From: Nodosilinea sp. FACHB-141 | Lineage (GTDB): Bacteria; Cyanobacteriota; Cyanobacteriia; Phormidesmidales; Phormidesmidaceae | Direction of reading: 5' to 3' | Length of the DNA stretch: 64,000 bases | Assembly: GCF_014696135.1 (NCBI RefSeq) | Contig: NZ_JACJPP010000021.1 | Coordinates: forward strand, 124,001-188,000 | In this document: positions 18,445 through 27,819 of the stretch, piece by piece | How the letters are laid out: every line of letters starts with the position of its first letter | How positions within the stretch are numbered: position 1 is the stretch's first letter | Notes under the pieces: model-generated | What the model was told of the DNA's origin: nothing | The model's database searches: none | What the model saw: only the letters and a program-made list of their open reading frames with translations | Translations under genes and position numbers: made by a program

Positions 18445-19920
18445 ATGGTGATTACTGGGTTGATTTTGCTGGCCGCGATCGCGATTTTAGTCTGGGGCTA
18501 CCGCCGGGCCTCGCCCTACGGCACTGTAGGCATCTTGGCCTGGCTGCAATCGGTGGTGCTGATGGCCCCGTGGCTGCTGTTCTTTGGGCTATTTGCCCTG
18601 GGTGTTTACGTCAACTTGGCGGGGGTGCTGCTGCTGTTGCTGGGGTCTACGGGCCTTTATATCTATATAGGACGACGCTTGCGCGCTCTGGGGCAAGACA
18701 TGCTCTCGACCCAACGGCCCGCGCCAGCGATGGACTCTGCCCCTGAGACTACCGATCGCCTAGAGCCTCTCGATCAACCTACCCCAGCCCCAACCACCCC
18801 AGACACTATAGTCATTCCCGCCGAAGATCTGACGCAGATTGAAGGCATCTTTGGCCTCGACACCTACTTTCGCACCGAGACGATTCCCTACGATCAGGGA
18901 GCGATTTTTCGCGGCAACCTGCGGGGTGAACCGGCGGCTACCCAGACCAAGCTGGCAGAACGATTGCAGGAACGACTAGGCGATCGCTACCGCCTGTTTT
19001 TAGTCGAAAACCTGGAGCAAAAGCCCACGGTAGTGGTGCTGCCCGCCACCGCCGACCCGGTCAAAACCACCCCAGCCCAGTGGGCACTGGCCGGGGTGCT
19101 GGCGATCGCCACCCTTTTTACCGGCCTAGAAGCCGGGGCGATTTTGCAGGGCTTCGACCTGCTGCAAGACTTTTCTCGCTGGCGGGCCGCCCTGCCTTTT
19201 TTAGTAGCCTTACTGGTGATCCTGCTCAGCCACGAAGCCGGCCACTGGATTGCCGCTCGCCGTTACGGAGTACGCCTCAGCCCGCCCTTCCTCATCCCCG
19301 CTTGGCAGATTGGGGCCTTTGGCAGCCTCACCCGGTTTGAGTCCCTGCTGCCCAACCGCAGCGTGCTGTTTGACATCTCCCTGGCCGGGCCAGCTGCTGG
19401 AGGCATCATTTCCTTGGCCATGCTGGTGGGCGGGCTGCTGTTGTCGCACCCTGGTAGCGCCTTTCAAATTCCCTCTGGGTTCTTTCAGGGGTCGGTGCTG
19501 ATCGGGGCTTTGGCCAAGGTAGTGTTGGGCTCAGCGCTGCAAGAGCCCTTGGTGGATATTCACCCGCTCACCATCATGGGCTGGCTAGGACTGGTAATTA
19601 CCGCCCTCAATTTAATGCCAGCCGGGCAGCTCGATGGCGGCCGCATGGTTCAGGCCATCTACGGCCGCAAAACCGCCAACCGCACGACGGTATTTACCCT
19701 GGTAGTGCTGGCGCTGGTAGCGTTGGCCAACCCCCTAGCCCTCTACTGGGCTGGGGTGATTGTGATCTTGCAGCGCACCCTAGAGCGCCCCTGCCTCAAC
19801 GATATTTCTGAACCCAACGACGCCCGCGCCGCCCTCGGTCTGCTGGCCTTGTTTTTAGCCCTGACGGTGCTACTGCCTCTCACCCCTAGCCTGGCCGGTC
19901 GCTTAGGAATTGGAGCGTGA
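18445..19920 (+). CDS. EGY-type site-2 protease family membrane metalloprotease (M50)
   Basis: A 491-aa polytopic protein. The ATG at 18445 opens with a membrane helix; the frame runs upstream without family support. Zinc motif HEAGH starts near residue 263 and the third ligand motif QLDGG is near 396. A GNLRG motif (about 156), diagnostic of EGY1-like proteases known from chloroplasts and cyanobacteria, precedes the membrane core. Intramembrane cleavage of a regulatory or membrane protein is expected; the substrate is unknown. Confidence 0.88.
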   Translation: MVITGLILLAAIAILVWGYRRASPYGTVGILAWLQSVVLMAPWLLFFGLFALGVYVNLAGVLLLLLGSTGLYIYIGRRLRALGQDMLSTQRPAPAMDSAPETTDRLEPLDQPTPAPTTPDTIVIPAEDLTQIEGIFGLDTYFRTETIPYDQGAIFRGNLRGEPAATQTKLAERLQERLGDRYRLFLVENLEQKPTVVVLPATADPVKTTPAQWALAGVLAIATLFTGLEAGAILQGFDLLQDFSRWRAALPFLVALLVILLSHEAGHWIAARRYGVRLSPPFLIPAWQIGAFGSLTRFESLLPNRSVLFDISLAGPAAGGIISLAMLVGGLLLSHPGSAFQIPSGFFQGSVLIGALAKVVLGSALQEPLVDIHPLTIMGWLGLVITALNLMPAGQLDGGRMVQAIYGRKTANRTTVFTLVVLALVALANPLALYWAGVIVILQRTLERPCLNDISEPNDARAALGLLALFLALTVLLPLTPSLAGRLGIGA

Positions 19921-19924
19921 TGAA

Positions 19925-19998
19925 GTGGGGTAAGGGGTAAGGGGGTAGATTGTTCAGCTATCAGCCACTTACCTACCCATTCACTCCCTACTCCCCAC
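19925..19998. repeat. G-rich / C-rich imperfect inverted repeat
   Basis: Between two convergent genes a G-rich arm (three runs of four to five G, GTGGGGTAAGGGGTAAGGGGG) faces a C-rich arm ending CTACTCCCCACCCCC. The arms pair imperfectly over about 22 bases. It may be a bidirectional terminator or a degenerate dispersed repeat. Confidence 0.45.
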
Positions 19999-20001
19999 CC
20001 C

Positions 20002-20931
20002 CTACACCACCGGCTCTACCTGAATTTCCCCCAGTCGTTGGGCTAGATAGGCAGCGGCAGTGATCGGAGGAAATTGAGGCGTTCCCCCAGTGCGATCGAT
20101 CAAACTACCTACCGGGGTCAGGTCAATCTCGGGACGGGGATGGACAAAAAACGGCATTGATAGGCGGGCCTGGTTGCTGGGTTGAGGATTGACCACCCGA
20201 TGGGTAGTGCTTCTAAACAGCCCGTTGGTGAGGTTTTGCAGCATATCGCCAGTATCCACCACGATCTGGCCGGGGGTGGTTTTGACGGGTAGCCAATGCC
20301 CATCCTGGGTGAGAATTTCGAGCCCAGGGGCGGTGGCCTCGCAGAGCAGGGTAATGAGATTGATATCTTCGTGGGGGGCGGCTCGCAGACTACCGGCGGC
20401 AGGTTGGCCCACGGGCGGGTAATGGGCTAGGCGCAGCACTGTGTTGCCCCCGCGAGCCATATCCACTAACCAGTCGTTGGGCTGGCCTAGATAGTCACCG
20501 CAGGCTGCCAGCAGAACTTCTGCGCAGGCCATGAGCTGCTCATATAGGCGGGTCATCACTGGGCGAAAGGAGGGCACCTCCTGGGGCCAGGGCGAATCGG
20601 TAGCAGTGAGACTGTAGCGGTTGACGTGCCAAAATTCTTTGAGATCGGGCGAAGTGTGGCCCTTAGCCTGCTCGCTACCAAAGCTCGAGAAGCCCCCACC
20701 GCCATGCTGGGATAGGGAGTACTGGGTTTTAGCAGCATCGGGTAGGGCAAAGAACTCAGCAGCTACTTGGTAAGCTCGCCGTACCACCTCCGGCGACACC
20801 GGGTGGGGCTCCAAAATAAAGAAGCCAATGTCCTCTAGGGCCTGGCCCAGGGTTGCGATCGCCCGCTGTCGCACCGCCGTAGGGCCAATTAAATCTGCGT
20901 AAGACACCACAGGAATGGGCGGCGGGGTCAT
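20002..20931 (-). CDS. 2-oxoglutarate/Fe(II) oxygenase, isopenicillin-N-synthase-like
   Basis: A 309-aa enzyme with both IPNS-family domains: N-terminal IPVVSYADL and EDIGFFIL, and the jelly-roll core with iron ligands H187-x-D189 (APHEDIN) and H244 (STTHRVVNP), plus R256-x-S258 for 2-oxoglutarate. All key residues are present. Relatives hydroxylate or desaturate small molecules; the substrate cannot be named. It is tail-to-tail with the EGY protease and diverges from the isomerase gene. Confidence 0.88.
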   Translation of the reverse strand: MTPPPIPVVSYADLIGPTAVRQRAIATLGQALEDIGFFILEPHPVSPEVVRRAYQVAAEFFALPDAAKTQYSLSQHGGGGFSSFGSEQAKGHTSPDLKEFWHVNRYSLTATDSPWPQEVPSFRPVMTRLYEQLMACAEVLLAACGDYLGQPNDWLVDMARGGNTVLRLAHYPPVGQPAAGSLRAAPHEDINLITLLCEATAPGLEILTQDGHWLPVKTTPGQIVVDTGDMLQNLTNGLFRSTTHRVVNPQPSNQARLSMPFFVHPRPEIDLTPVGSLIDRTGGTPQFPPITAAAYLAQRLGEIQVEPVV

Positions 20932-21144
20932 GGTGTGATCCTTGAAGAGGAAAAATAGGTTGGCTGGATTGTAGCAGCCCAGTCAAGGGTCTATAACTAA
21001 CCCAAAATTGCTGTTTCCCAGCGAGCGGACGACTGCGAATAGCAACCCAAAATTTGGCCAAACTCGGCGATCGGGCGGTCTAATCGACCGAGATGCCCTG
21101 GCATAATGCGATAAGGTTGGGCTACGTAGCTTGCTAACGCGTTA

Positions 21145-21936
21145 TTGTCTGTGAACAGTCCTGCTAACCCAGAGCCCAGTCCAATGCTGCACATCGGCGA
21201 CCAGGTGTTGACTCCCGCCGATGCTGTGCTCCGGCTACAGCGCTACGGGATGTTGCCCGCGCTGATCAAAGAACTAGTAATTGACCAAGCGATCGCCGCC
21301 ACCACCCTCACCCTAGAGCAAAGCGCCCAGGCCCTAGACCAGTTTTTGCAGGCCAATCAGGTGACGACCCCCGAGCAACAGCAAGGGTTTTTAACCCAGC
21401 GCGGGCTGGCCGAAGACGATCTTTTGGCGCTAGCTCAGCGGGCTCGAAAGCTTCAGCAGTATAAGCTCGACACCTGGGGGCACCAGGTCGAATCTTATTT
21501 CTTACAGCGCAAGGGCCACCTCGATCGGGTTTTGTATTCTCTAATTCGCACCCGCGATGCTGGCCTGGCCCAAGAGCTTTACTTTCGCATCAAAGACGAC
21601 GGCCAACCCTTAGCCGACCTAGCCCGTCAGTATTCCGAAGGGCAAGAGGCCCAAACCGGAGGCCTGATCGGCCCCGTAGAGCTGTCGGTACCCCACCCGG
21701 CCCTGGCCCGAATTCTCTCCATTAGCCAACCCGAGCAGCTCTGGCCTCCAACTCGCGTCGGCGAATGGTTTGTGGTGGTGCGCCTGGAAAAATTTTTGCC
21801 GGCCCGATTGGATGACGCCACTCGCCAACGTCTGATCGACGAGCTGTTCAACACCTGGTTAGCTGAGCAAGTACAGCGGGAGCTTCAGTCCAATGCCATC
21901 TCAGGCGTAAACTCTCTGCCACTAAACAACGACTAG
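21145..21936 (+). CDS. Parvulin-like peptidyl-prolyl isomerase
   Basis: A 263-aa protein with a SurA-like helical N-terminal half and a rotamase-like domain (about residues 120-215, with ARQYSEG and TGGLIGPV) matching PpiC/parvulin. No signal peptide is visible, so it is probably cytoplasmic. Start is TTG at 21145 or GTG at 21151. Cyanobacterial homologues often sit near secretion or export genes; here the polysaccharide-export genes follow directly. Confidence 0.78.
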   Translation: MSVNSPANPEPSPMLHIGDQVLTPADAVLRLQRYGMLPALIKELVIDQAIAATTLTLEQSAQALDQFLQANQVTTPEQQQGFLTQRGLAEDDLLALAQRARKLQQYKLDTWGHQVESYFLQRKGHLDRVLYSLIRTRDAGLAQELYFRIKDDGQPLADLARQYSEGQEAQTGGLIGPVELSVPHPALARILSISQPEQLWPPTRVGEWFVVVRLEKFLPARLDDATRQRLIDELFNTWLAEQVQRELQSNAISGVNSLPLNND

Positions 21937-22060
21937 TCCGGCTATCTTTGCCTAGCGAAGGTAAACCTTTGCGAACTACGGAGGGCAAACCTAGGCCGAT
22001 CGCCCATCATGAACTCGTGGTGCACCCGTAACATTTTGATACGATATGTCCGGACAGCCC

Positions 22061-22068
22061 AAGGAGGT
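22061..22068 (+). promoter_or_regulatory. Strong Shine-Dalgarno of the Wza-like gene
   Basis: AAGGAGGT is complementary to the anti-SD core and lies 5 bases before the ATG at 22074. Most genes in this window have weak or no SD, so this one suggests high translation and fixes the start. Confidence 0.75.
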
Positions 22069-22073
22069 CAATA

Positions 22074-23210
22074 ATGGCCCGCTTTCAACCGATGGACTGG
22101 GGAATGGGGGTGCTAATGGTCGCCGCCACCTTCAGTGGTTTAGCTGGTAGAGCCCTGGCAGAAACCCTGCCCCTAACCAATCCGACAGAGCCTGAGGAGG
22201 CTACCCCGCTACCTATTCAAAGGCCACAACCTGGACTAGGCACAGCTGAGGAGAGTTTTCCTGAGGCCTATGTGCTGGGGCCGGGCGATCGCATCCGCAT
22301 CGATATTTTCAACATTCCAGAGTTCAGTGGCCCCGAAAACGGCATTCACGAGGTGCTGGTCGATGGCACATTGTCTCTCCCCATGGCTGGTGTAGTAGCC
22401 GTGCAAGGGCTGACCCTAGCCGAAACCCAGGAGGCCCTAGTTGCTAGCTATGCCCCGTTGCTGACCCGACCGCCTCAACTCACTGTCACGCTGCTGTCGG
22501 TCCGCCCCGTGCGGGTGGTGGTGGCTGGCGAAGTCAACCGCCCCGGCACCTACACCATTGAGCTAGAGGCCGAAGCCAGCGGGGGCAGCGCTGGGGCCGG
22601 TCGCCAGTGGCCCACCCTCACCCAGGTAATTCAGGAAGCGGGGGGCATTACCCAGCAGGCCAACATTAAAGATATTCAGGTGCGGCGGCCCCAGCGCCAG
22701 GGTGAGGCCGTTCTCACTACCAGTCTGTGGGAACTAATTCGCACTGGCGACATTAGCCAAGATGTGCGCCTGCGCGACGGCGACACCATTGTGATTCCCA
22801 AAGCCGTAGCGATCGTGCCCGAGGAGTCAGTGGCGATTTCTAGCGCCAACTTTTCTCCAGAGGAAATACCAGTGCAGGTAGTTGGTGAAGTAGCACGCCC
22901 CGGCGGGGTAACGCTGCCCGCTAACTCCACCCTAAACCAGGCCATTCTGGCCGCAGGCGGATTTCAGCGCAGTCGGGCCCGGAATTCCACGGTAGAGCTA
23001 GTCCGGCTCAACCCCGATGGCAGCGTTGACCAACGCACCGTGAACGTCGATCTATCTGCGGCTGCTAACGACACCACTAACCCGATATTGCGTCCCAACG
23101 ACGTAGTGATTGTGGACCGCAATATCGCCGCCGCCGCTGGCGACACCCTAGGACTCTTTCTGAGCCCTTTTACGTCTCTGACTACTGTCTTGCGGATACT
23201 CGGCTTTTAA
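22074..23210 (+). CDS. Polysaccharide export protein, Wza/OPX-like
   Basis: A 378-aa exported protein. The signal peptide (about residues 1-29) ends ALA-ET, and no lipobox Cys is seen, unlike E. coli Wza. The polysaccharide-export domain starts at VLGPGDRIRIDIF (about 67), followed by SLBB-type domains (about 150-240, GEVNRPGTYTIE, and 263-350, GEVARPGGVTLP). The C-terminal 25 or so residues are hydrophobic. OPX proteins form the periplasmic/outer-membrane conduit for capsule or exopolysaccharide. It precedes the kinase and a predicted outer-membrane barrel, which suggests one export complex. Confidence 0.92.
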   Translation: MARFQPMDWGMGVLMVAATFSGLAGRALAETLPLTNPTEPEEATPLPIQRPQPGLGTAEESFPEAYVLGPGDRIRIDIFNIPEFSGPENGIHEVLVDGTLSLPMAGVVAVQGLTLAETQEALVASYAPLLTRPPQLTVTLLSVRPVRVVVAGEVNRPGTYTIELEAEASGGSAGAGRQWPTLTQVIQEAGGITQQANIKDIQVRRPQRQGEAVLTTSLWELIRTGDISQDVRLRDGDTIVIPKAVAIVPEESVAISSANFSPEEIPVQVVGEVARPGGVTLPANSTLNQAILAAGGFQRSRARNSTVELVRLNPDGSVDQRTVNVDLSAAANDTTNPILRPNDVVIVDRNIAAAAGDTLGLFLSPFTSLTTVLRILGF

Positions 23211-23344
23211 CACCGCGTCTCGGCGGCAGTCTAAATCCGCATCAAAACTTGTGGTTTAGGTTCAATCAGATCTGAATCTAGGTCAGTTTTGAAGTTTTGA
23301 GCTATAAATTAACGAACTCTTGGGAGTATTCCCAGACATATCCT

Positions 23345-25636
23345 ATGCCTTTCCCCCATTCCTCCACCCATGAAACCAACGGCAACGGTCACGGCCATGC
23401 CAAGCCTGGTTTTATGACTGTTATGGCGCCGCCATCCTTGGTGGAGCAGAGAGATGAGGTAGACTTCAATCGGCTCGTAGGGGTATTCAGGCGTCGAGCG
23501 GGCGTATTTCTTGGTGTGGCGGCCCTCTCCTTGGCAGGGTTCACCCTTTGGCACCTCAGCCGTCCGCCAGCCTACAGCGGTAGCGCTAGCCTCTTGGTGG
23601 AGCCCGTTACCGCCGCTAATACTCCGGGCCTAGACACAGTTACCGGAGTCCCCAGCCCATCAGTCTCTACTAGCCTTGATTACACTAGCCAAATTAGAGT
23701 GCTGCGCGGTCCGGCGGTGATCAATCCTATTTTGGATAAGATTCAGCAGCGCTACCCTGACATTAACTACAATTCCCTACTCAACGGCCTCGACATCACC
23801 CAAGAAGGCGAATCTAAGGTGCTGCGCATTAGCTACAGTAACGCTGACCCAGCGGTAGTAGGATTTGTGCTTAACCAGGTGGTCGAAGGTTTTGTCAACT
23901 ACAGTGTGCAGGACCGTCAGGGGGAGCTGCGCCGAGGTCTGACGTTTTTAGATGAACAGCTGCAGGAAAAATGGCAGGAAGTTGCGGCTATTGAGGGGGA
24001 GCTCAGCGAGTTTCAAAAGCGCTATGACCTAGTCGATGTCAACGCCACCAGCGAAAGCGTTACCCAACGGCTCAACCAGATGCTGTCTGACCAAGAACAG
24101 CTGCGGGTGGAGCTGACTGCCCTAGATCCCCTCTACGAAAATCTGCGGGAGCAGGTAGGCTTTGACCCCAATACCGCCATTCGGGTGGCAAACCTCAACG
24201 AGTCACCGACCTACCAGTCGCTGCTGGAAGATTTACGTGAAATCGAGCAGACCATTGCCGCAGAGTCAGCCCGGTTTCAGGCTGACACTCCTATGATCGA
24301 AGCGCTGACAGACGAGCGGGAGAAGCTTTTACCGCTGCTGGAGGCGGAAGCCCAGCGCCTCGTAGGGTCGGCAGTAGAAGCCGAAACCTTGGGCTACCAA
24401 GGATCAGTAAGTCGAGATCTGATGCAGCAGCTGGTCGACACCGCCAACCAAATGCAGGTCTTGCAAACTCAGGATCAAGCAATTGGCCAGGCTGTGCAGC
24501 AGCTGCGGGCAGAGATTCAGCGGCTAGCAGACCTCTCCCGGTCGTATCAGCAGATTAGCCGCGAGCTGACCGTAGCGGAGACTAGCCTCGATCAGCTTTT
24601 GGCAAGTCGGCAAGATCTGCGGTTTCAAATGGCGCGGCAGGCGTCACCGTGGGAGCTGATTTCTCCCCTAAATGAGACGAGCATTGCCGAAACGAGCAAT
24701 CTGCCTCGCAAACTGCTGCTCAGCGCGGTGTTGAGCCTGATGCTGGGAGGGATTGCGGCACTGCTGCGCGATCGCCTCGACCAAGCCTTTCATAGCACTG
24801 ACGAACTGATCAAAGCGACTCAACTGCCCAACTTAGCTGGGGTACCCAATGCCTCAGCCTTGCAAAAGCAGCCCCTGCTGATGGTGCCCAATCTATCTGC
24901 CACCATGGCCGATGTACTCACTCAAAACCAGAGTCCCCACAAGCTATACACCTCCTTTAGCTTTGCCGAGGCATTCTACTCACTAGAGGCCAACCTGCGC
25001 ATGCTCAGCTCTGATACCCCTATACAGGTGGTAGCGCTGACCTCCTCAGAGCCCGGTGAGGGTAAATCAACCATATGCGCCCACTTGGCCATTGCTGCCG
25101 CCAACATGGGCCGCCGCGTACTGTTAATTGACGGTGATCTGCGCAAGCCCAGTCAGCATCTGATTTTTAGCCAACCAAACCGTCAGGGGTTGAGTGATCT
25201 GATTACTCAACCCCTCGATGACCCCATGGATCTAGTTCAGGTGATACCGGGTAATCCCAACCTACACTTGCTAACGGCAGGGGCACGGCCCCCCGCCCCT
25301 GGCCGCCTGCTGTCATCGCGCAAAATGCAGCAGATTACTGAGCAGTACCGCCGCCACTTTGACCTAATGATTTTTGATACCCCACCCCTAGCAGGCGGGA
25401 TGGTTGATGCCAAGCTGGCCGCAGCCCACGCCGATGGGCTACTGCTAGTGGTGCGACTCAATCGGTCTGAGCGAGCGGAGATCCAAAGGGTGCTGGCCGA
25501 CCTGGGCAACACAGTCCAGGCTCCGCTGCTGGGTCTGGTGGTCAATGGTGTGCCCCACAGCCGTCAGAGTGGCTACGACTATTACTACGGTTACTACGGT
25601 CGCCCTAGAGTGGCCGCAGGGATCAATGACGGTTAG
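23345..25636 (+). CDS. Wzc-like chain-length regulator and bacterial tyrosine kinase
   Basis: ATG at 23345 gives 763 aa; a TTG 16 codons upstream is less likely. Two membrane helices flank a periplasmic Wzz/coiled-coil region (about residues 55-470). The cytoplasmic BY-kinase carries Walker A EPGEGKST (about 570), Walker A' LLIDGDLRKP and Walker B MIFDTPPLAGG. A C-terminal Tyr cluster (YDYYYGYYGRP) is the usual autophosphorylation site. These proteins control polymer length and export together with OPX partners. Confidence 0.94.
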   Translation: MPFPHSSTHETNGNGHGHAKPGFMTVMAPPSLVEQRDEVDFNRLVGVFRRRAGVFLGVAALSLAGFTLWHLSRPPAYSGSASLLVEPVTAANTPGLDTVTGVPSPSVSTSLDYTSQIRVLRGPAVINPILDKIQQRYPDINYNSLLNGLDITQEGESKVLRISYSNADPAVVGFVLNQVVEGFVNYSVQDRQGELRRGLTFLDEQLQEKWQEVAAIEGELSEFQKRYDLVDVNATSESVTQRLNQMLSDQEQLRVELTALDPLYENLREQVGFDPNTAIRVANLNESPTYQSLLEDLREIEQTIAAESARFQADTPMIEALTDEREKLLPLLEAEAQRLVGSAVEAETLGYQGSVSRDLMQQLVDTANQMQVLQTQDQAIGQAVQQLRAEIQRLADLSRSYQQISRELTVAETSLDQLLASRQDLRFQMARQASPWELISPLNETSIAETSNLPRKLLLSAVLSLMLGGIAALLRDRLDQAFHSTDELIKATQLPNLAGVPNASALQKQPLLMVPNLSATMADVLTQNQSPHKLYTSFSFAEAFYSLEANLRMLSSDTPIQVVALTSSEPGEGKSTICAHLAIAAANMGRRVLLIDGDLRKPSQHLIFSQPNRQGLSDLITQPLDDPMDLVQVIPGNPNLHLLTAGARPPAPGRLLSSRKMQQITEQYRRHFDLMIFDTPPLAGGMVDAKLAAAHADGLLLVVRLNRSERAEIQRVLADLGNTVQAPLLGLVVNGVPHSRQSGYDYYYGYYGRPRVAAGINDG

Positions 25637-25699
25637 TCGGTGGTTGCCCTGTGAACAGCAGGTGTGGTGATAACAACGGGATGTGAGGAGCAATAGGGA

Positions 25700-27751
25700 A
25701 TGAAGCGCAAATCAAGACCACTAATTACTGGCGGACTATTAGGACTAGCTGGGCTAGGGTTGCTGCCATCACAGGCTGAAGCCACCCCTGACAATTTAGC
25801 TGTAGCCCTTGATCCTAGTTTGGGTACAGCTCTAGCTGTAGATCCGCACCCGGTGATGGAGCCCGAACCGTCGGCCCAGACCACCGAACCTCAGATCGAC
25901 GAGCAGGGGGTGCCCCAACCCGCCTGGACTCCAGATGGAAATCACCCTGTTGTGGCCGCAGCAGCGACTGCTGCTCAGCAGCCAGCGCTAGCAACAGCGG
26001 TCGTCATCCCTCAGACAGAGCCATCGGCTCCGGCCATTGCTGCCGTAGAAAGCAGTATTTCAGAAATCTCAGAACCCGCCGTCATAGCTGCCCCGGCAGC
26101 AGTGCCAGAGGCCCCCGCGATCGCCCCTGCTGCCGCACCAAACCCAGCATTGGTGAGCCCAGAACCCTCAGTCAATACCCTGGCAGATCTGCCAGTCACC
26201 CCTGCGCCAACGCCAGCGGTGACTCAAGCCGAAATGCCAGAGGCCGTAGACAGTAACCAGGCTGCGATCGCCAGCCCTTCCATCGACACACCTGCTACCC
26301 CGGTAGTTATTGAGAACGTTGCTGACAGCACCGAGGCCGCGCCAACCGTTACTCCAGCTGAAGTTAGCACCAAACCCACAGCCAGCAAACCCGCCCAGGT
26401 TCTTCAGCTACCTGGGGTAGCGCCTCGCCCCGCAATTCCTACAGCAGTAGAGCGTTTAGCTGCCACCCCAACGCCAATCGCGCCCCCCCCAGCCCCAGAG
26501 GCCACCCTTGATCGCCCTGCCTCAGAGGCAGTGACATCCGCCTCTAGTACCGGGTTGCAGCAGCCCCCTAATGTGGCAGCCCTGCGATCGCGGTCAACAG
26601 CGGTTCAAGCGTTGCTGCGCGACCTGCGCACCGCCTACGGTCTGGAGATCCAGGGTGACCCTGCCCAACCAGTCTCTCAGTCTGAAACCATAAGCCGGGA
26701 GCCACAGCTGCCGCCGCTGCCCTCACGAGCCAACCGTAGCACTTCGTCTGAAAACACCGCCGCTAATCAAATTCCTGTAGCCGCCCCATTGCCTTCCCCA
26801 GCGATAGCTCGTCAGACCGCTGAGCGAGAGCCACAGTTACCGTCATTCGCCGGACAGAGTTCCAACGTCGCTCTAGCCTTACCGTCCCCTCGACCCACTC
26901 TGTCGACTGGTCGAACCGCCCTAGCCGCGCCGCCAGTAGAGCTAACCGCAGCCCTGCTCTCTGCCGATACGGTTCCCGTCACCACCGCTCAAGCCACACC
27001 GTCATCTTCCGATGCGACCCAGCTGCGCGACAGTCTGCGCGTCGCACCGCTCACGACCACCGCTGGAGCTACACGCTCTTTTCCCCCCTCGCCTAATGCC
27101 GGCATTCCATCGGCCTTTGGGGCCAACTGGGGAGATGTGTTTTTTAGCGCCTCGCTAGCTGGAGCCGACCGCATTCGCCCTGAGGCCGATGGTAGTCTCT
27201 CTATGGGCTTTGGGTTAGGCGACTCGCGCCGGGCCGTAGGGGTTGAGCTAGCCTACAACCTACAGAGCGTGCGACGGTTTGGCGAAAACGGCGGCTTCGA
27301 CGCCAAAATTCATCGTCAGGTCTACAGCGATGAAGAAACCCAGGTGGCCGCCGCCGTGGGGATCAATAATTTTGCGTCCTATGGTGCCAATACTAACGGC
27401 AGCGAGGCCAGTCCCTACGGTGTGGTCACGGCGGCTCATCTACTCCAGCCAGAACATCCCAGTAACCGTCTGCCCATTACCGCCTCCCTAGGGCTAGGGG
27501 GCGGTGCTTTCAGCGGTGAAAGCAGCGATGTAGGAGTGTTTGCCGGCGTTGGGCTCCAAGTGCATCCACAATTTTCTATCAATACTGCCTGGAGTGGTGT
27601 GGGTCTAAATGTGGGAGCTTCCATTGTGCCAGTGACCACGGTACCCCTTACCCTCAACTTGCTCTATGGCGACGTCGGCAACAATACGCGGGCGGGTTCC
27701 GTCGCAGTGTTGAGTATCGGCTACGGCTTTAACTTCGGTCCCCGATTTTAA
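25700..27751 (+). CDS. Predicted outer-membrane beta-barrel with long Ala/Pro-rich linker
   Basis: A 683-aa exported protein. A signal peptide (MKRKSRPLITGG..., about 26 residues, ending QAEA) leads into about 430 low-complexity Ala/Pro/Thr/Val residues, including two REPQLP repeats (about 334 and 376). The last 220 residues alternate hydrophobic and polar positions in about 11-12 strands with Gly-rich turns (SMGFGLGDS, ASLGLGGGAFSG, SIGYGFNFG) and end in Phe, the hallmark of BAM-inserted barrels. GAGGAG lies 9 bases before the ATG. It directly follows Wza-like and Wzc-like genes, so a role as the outer-membrane pore for the polymer is plausible. I do not recognise a named family. Confidence 0.7.
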   Translation: MKRKSRPLITGGLLGLAGLGLLPSQAEATPDNLAVALDPSLGTALAVDPHPVMEPEPSAQTTEPQIDEQGVPQPAWTPDGNHPVVAAAATAAQQPALATAVVIPQTEPSAPAIAAVESSISEISEPAVIAAPAAVPEAPAIAPAAAPNPALVSPEPSVNTLADLPVTPAPTPAVTQAEMPEAVDSNQAAIASPSIDTPATPVVIENVADSTEAAPTVTPAEVSTKPTASKPAQVLQLPGVAPRPAIPTAVERLAATPTPIAPPPAPEATLDRPASEAVTSASSTGLQQPPNVAALRSRSTAVQALLRDLRTAYGLEIQGDPAQPVSQSETISREPQLPPLPSRANRSTSSENTAANQIPVAAPLPSPAIARQTAEREPQLPSFAGQSSNVALALPSPRPTLSTGRTALAAPPVELTAALLSADTVPVTTAQATPSSSDATQLRDSLRVAPLTTTAGATRSFPPSPNAGIPSAFGANWGDVFFSASLAGADRIRPEADGSLSMGFGLGDSRRAVGVELAYNLQSVRRFGENGGFDAKIHRQVYSDEETQVAAAVGINNFASYGANTNGSEASPYGVVTAAHLLQPEHPSNRLPITASLGLGGGAFSGESSDVGVFAGVGLQVHPQFSINTAWSGVGLNVGASIVPVTTVPLTLNLLYGDVGNNTRAGSVAVLSIGYGFNFGPRF

Positions 27752-27819
27752 GCCCCTCTCACTCTGCTACTGCTCCCTTCGACATCAACTGCACTTCATT
27801 CCTAGTTAGGAGAATCCCC

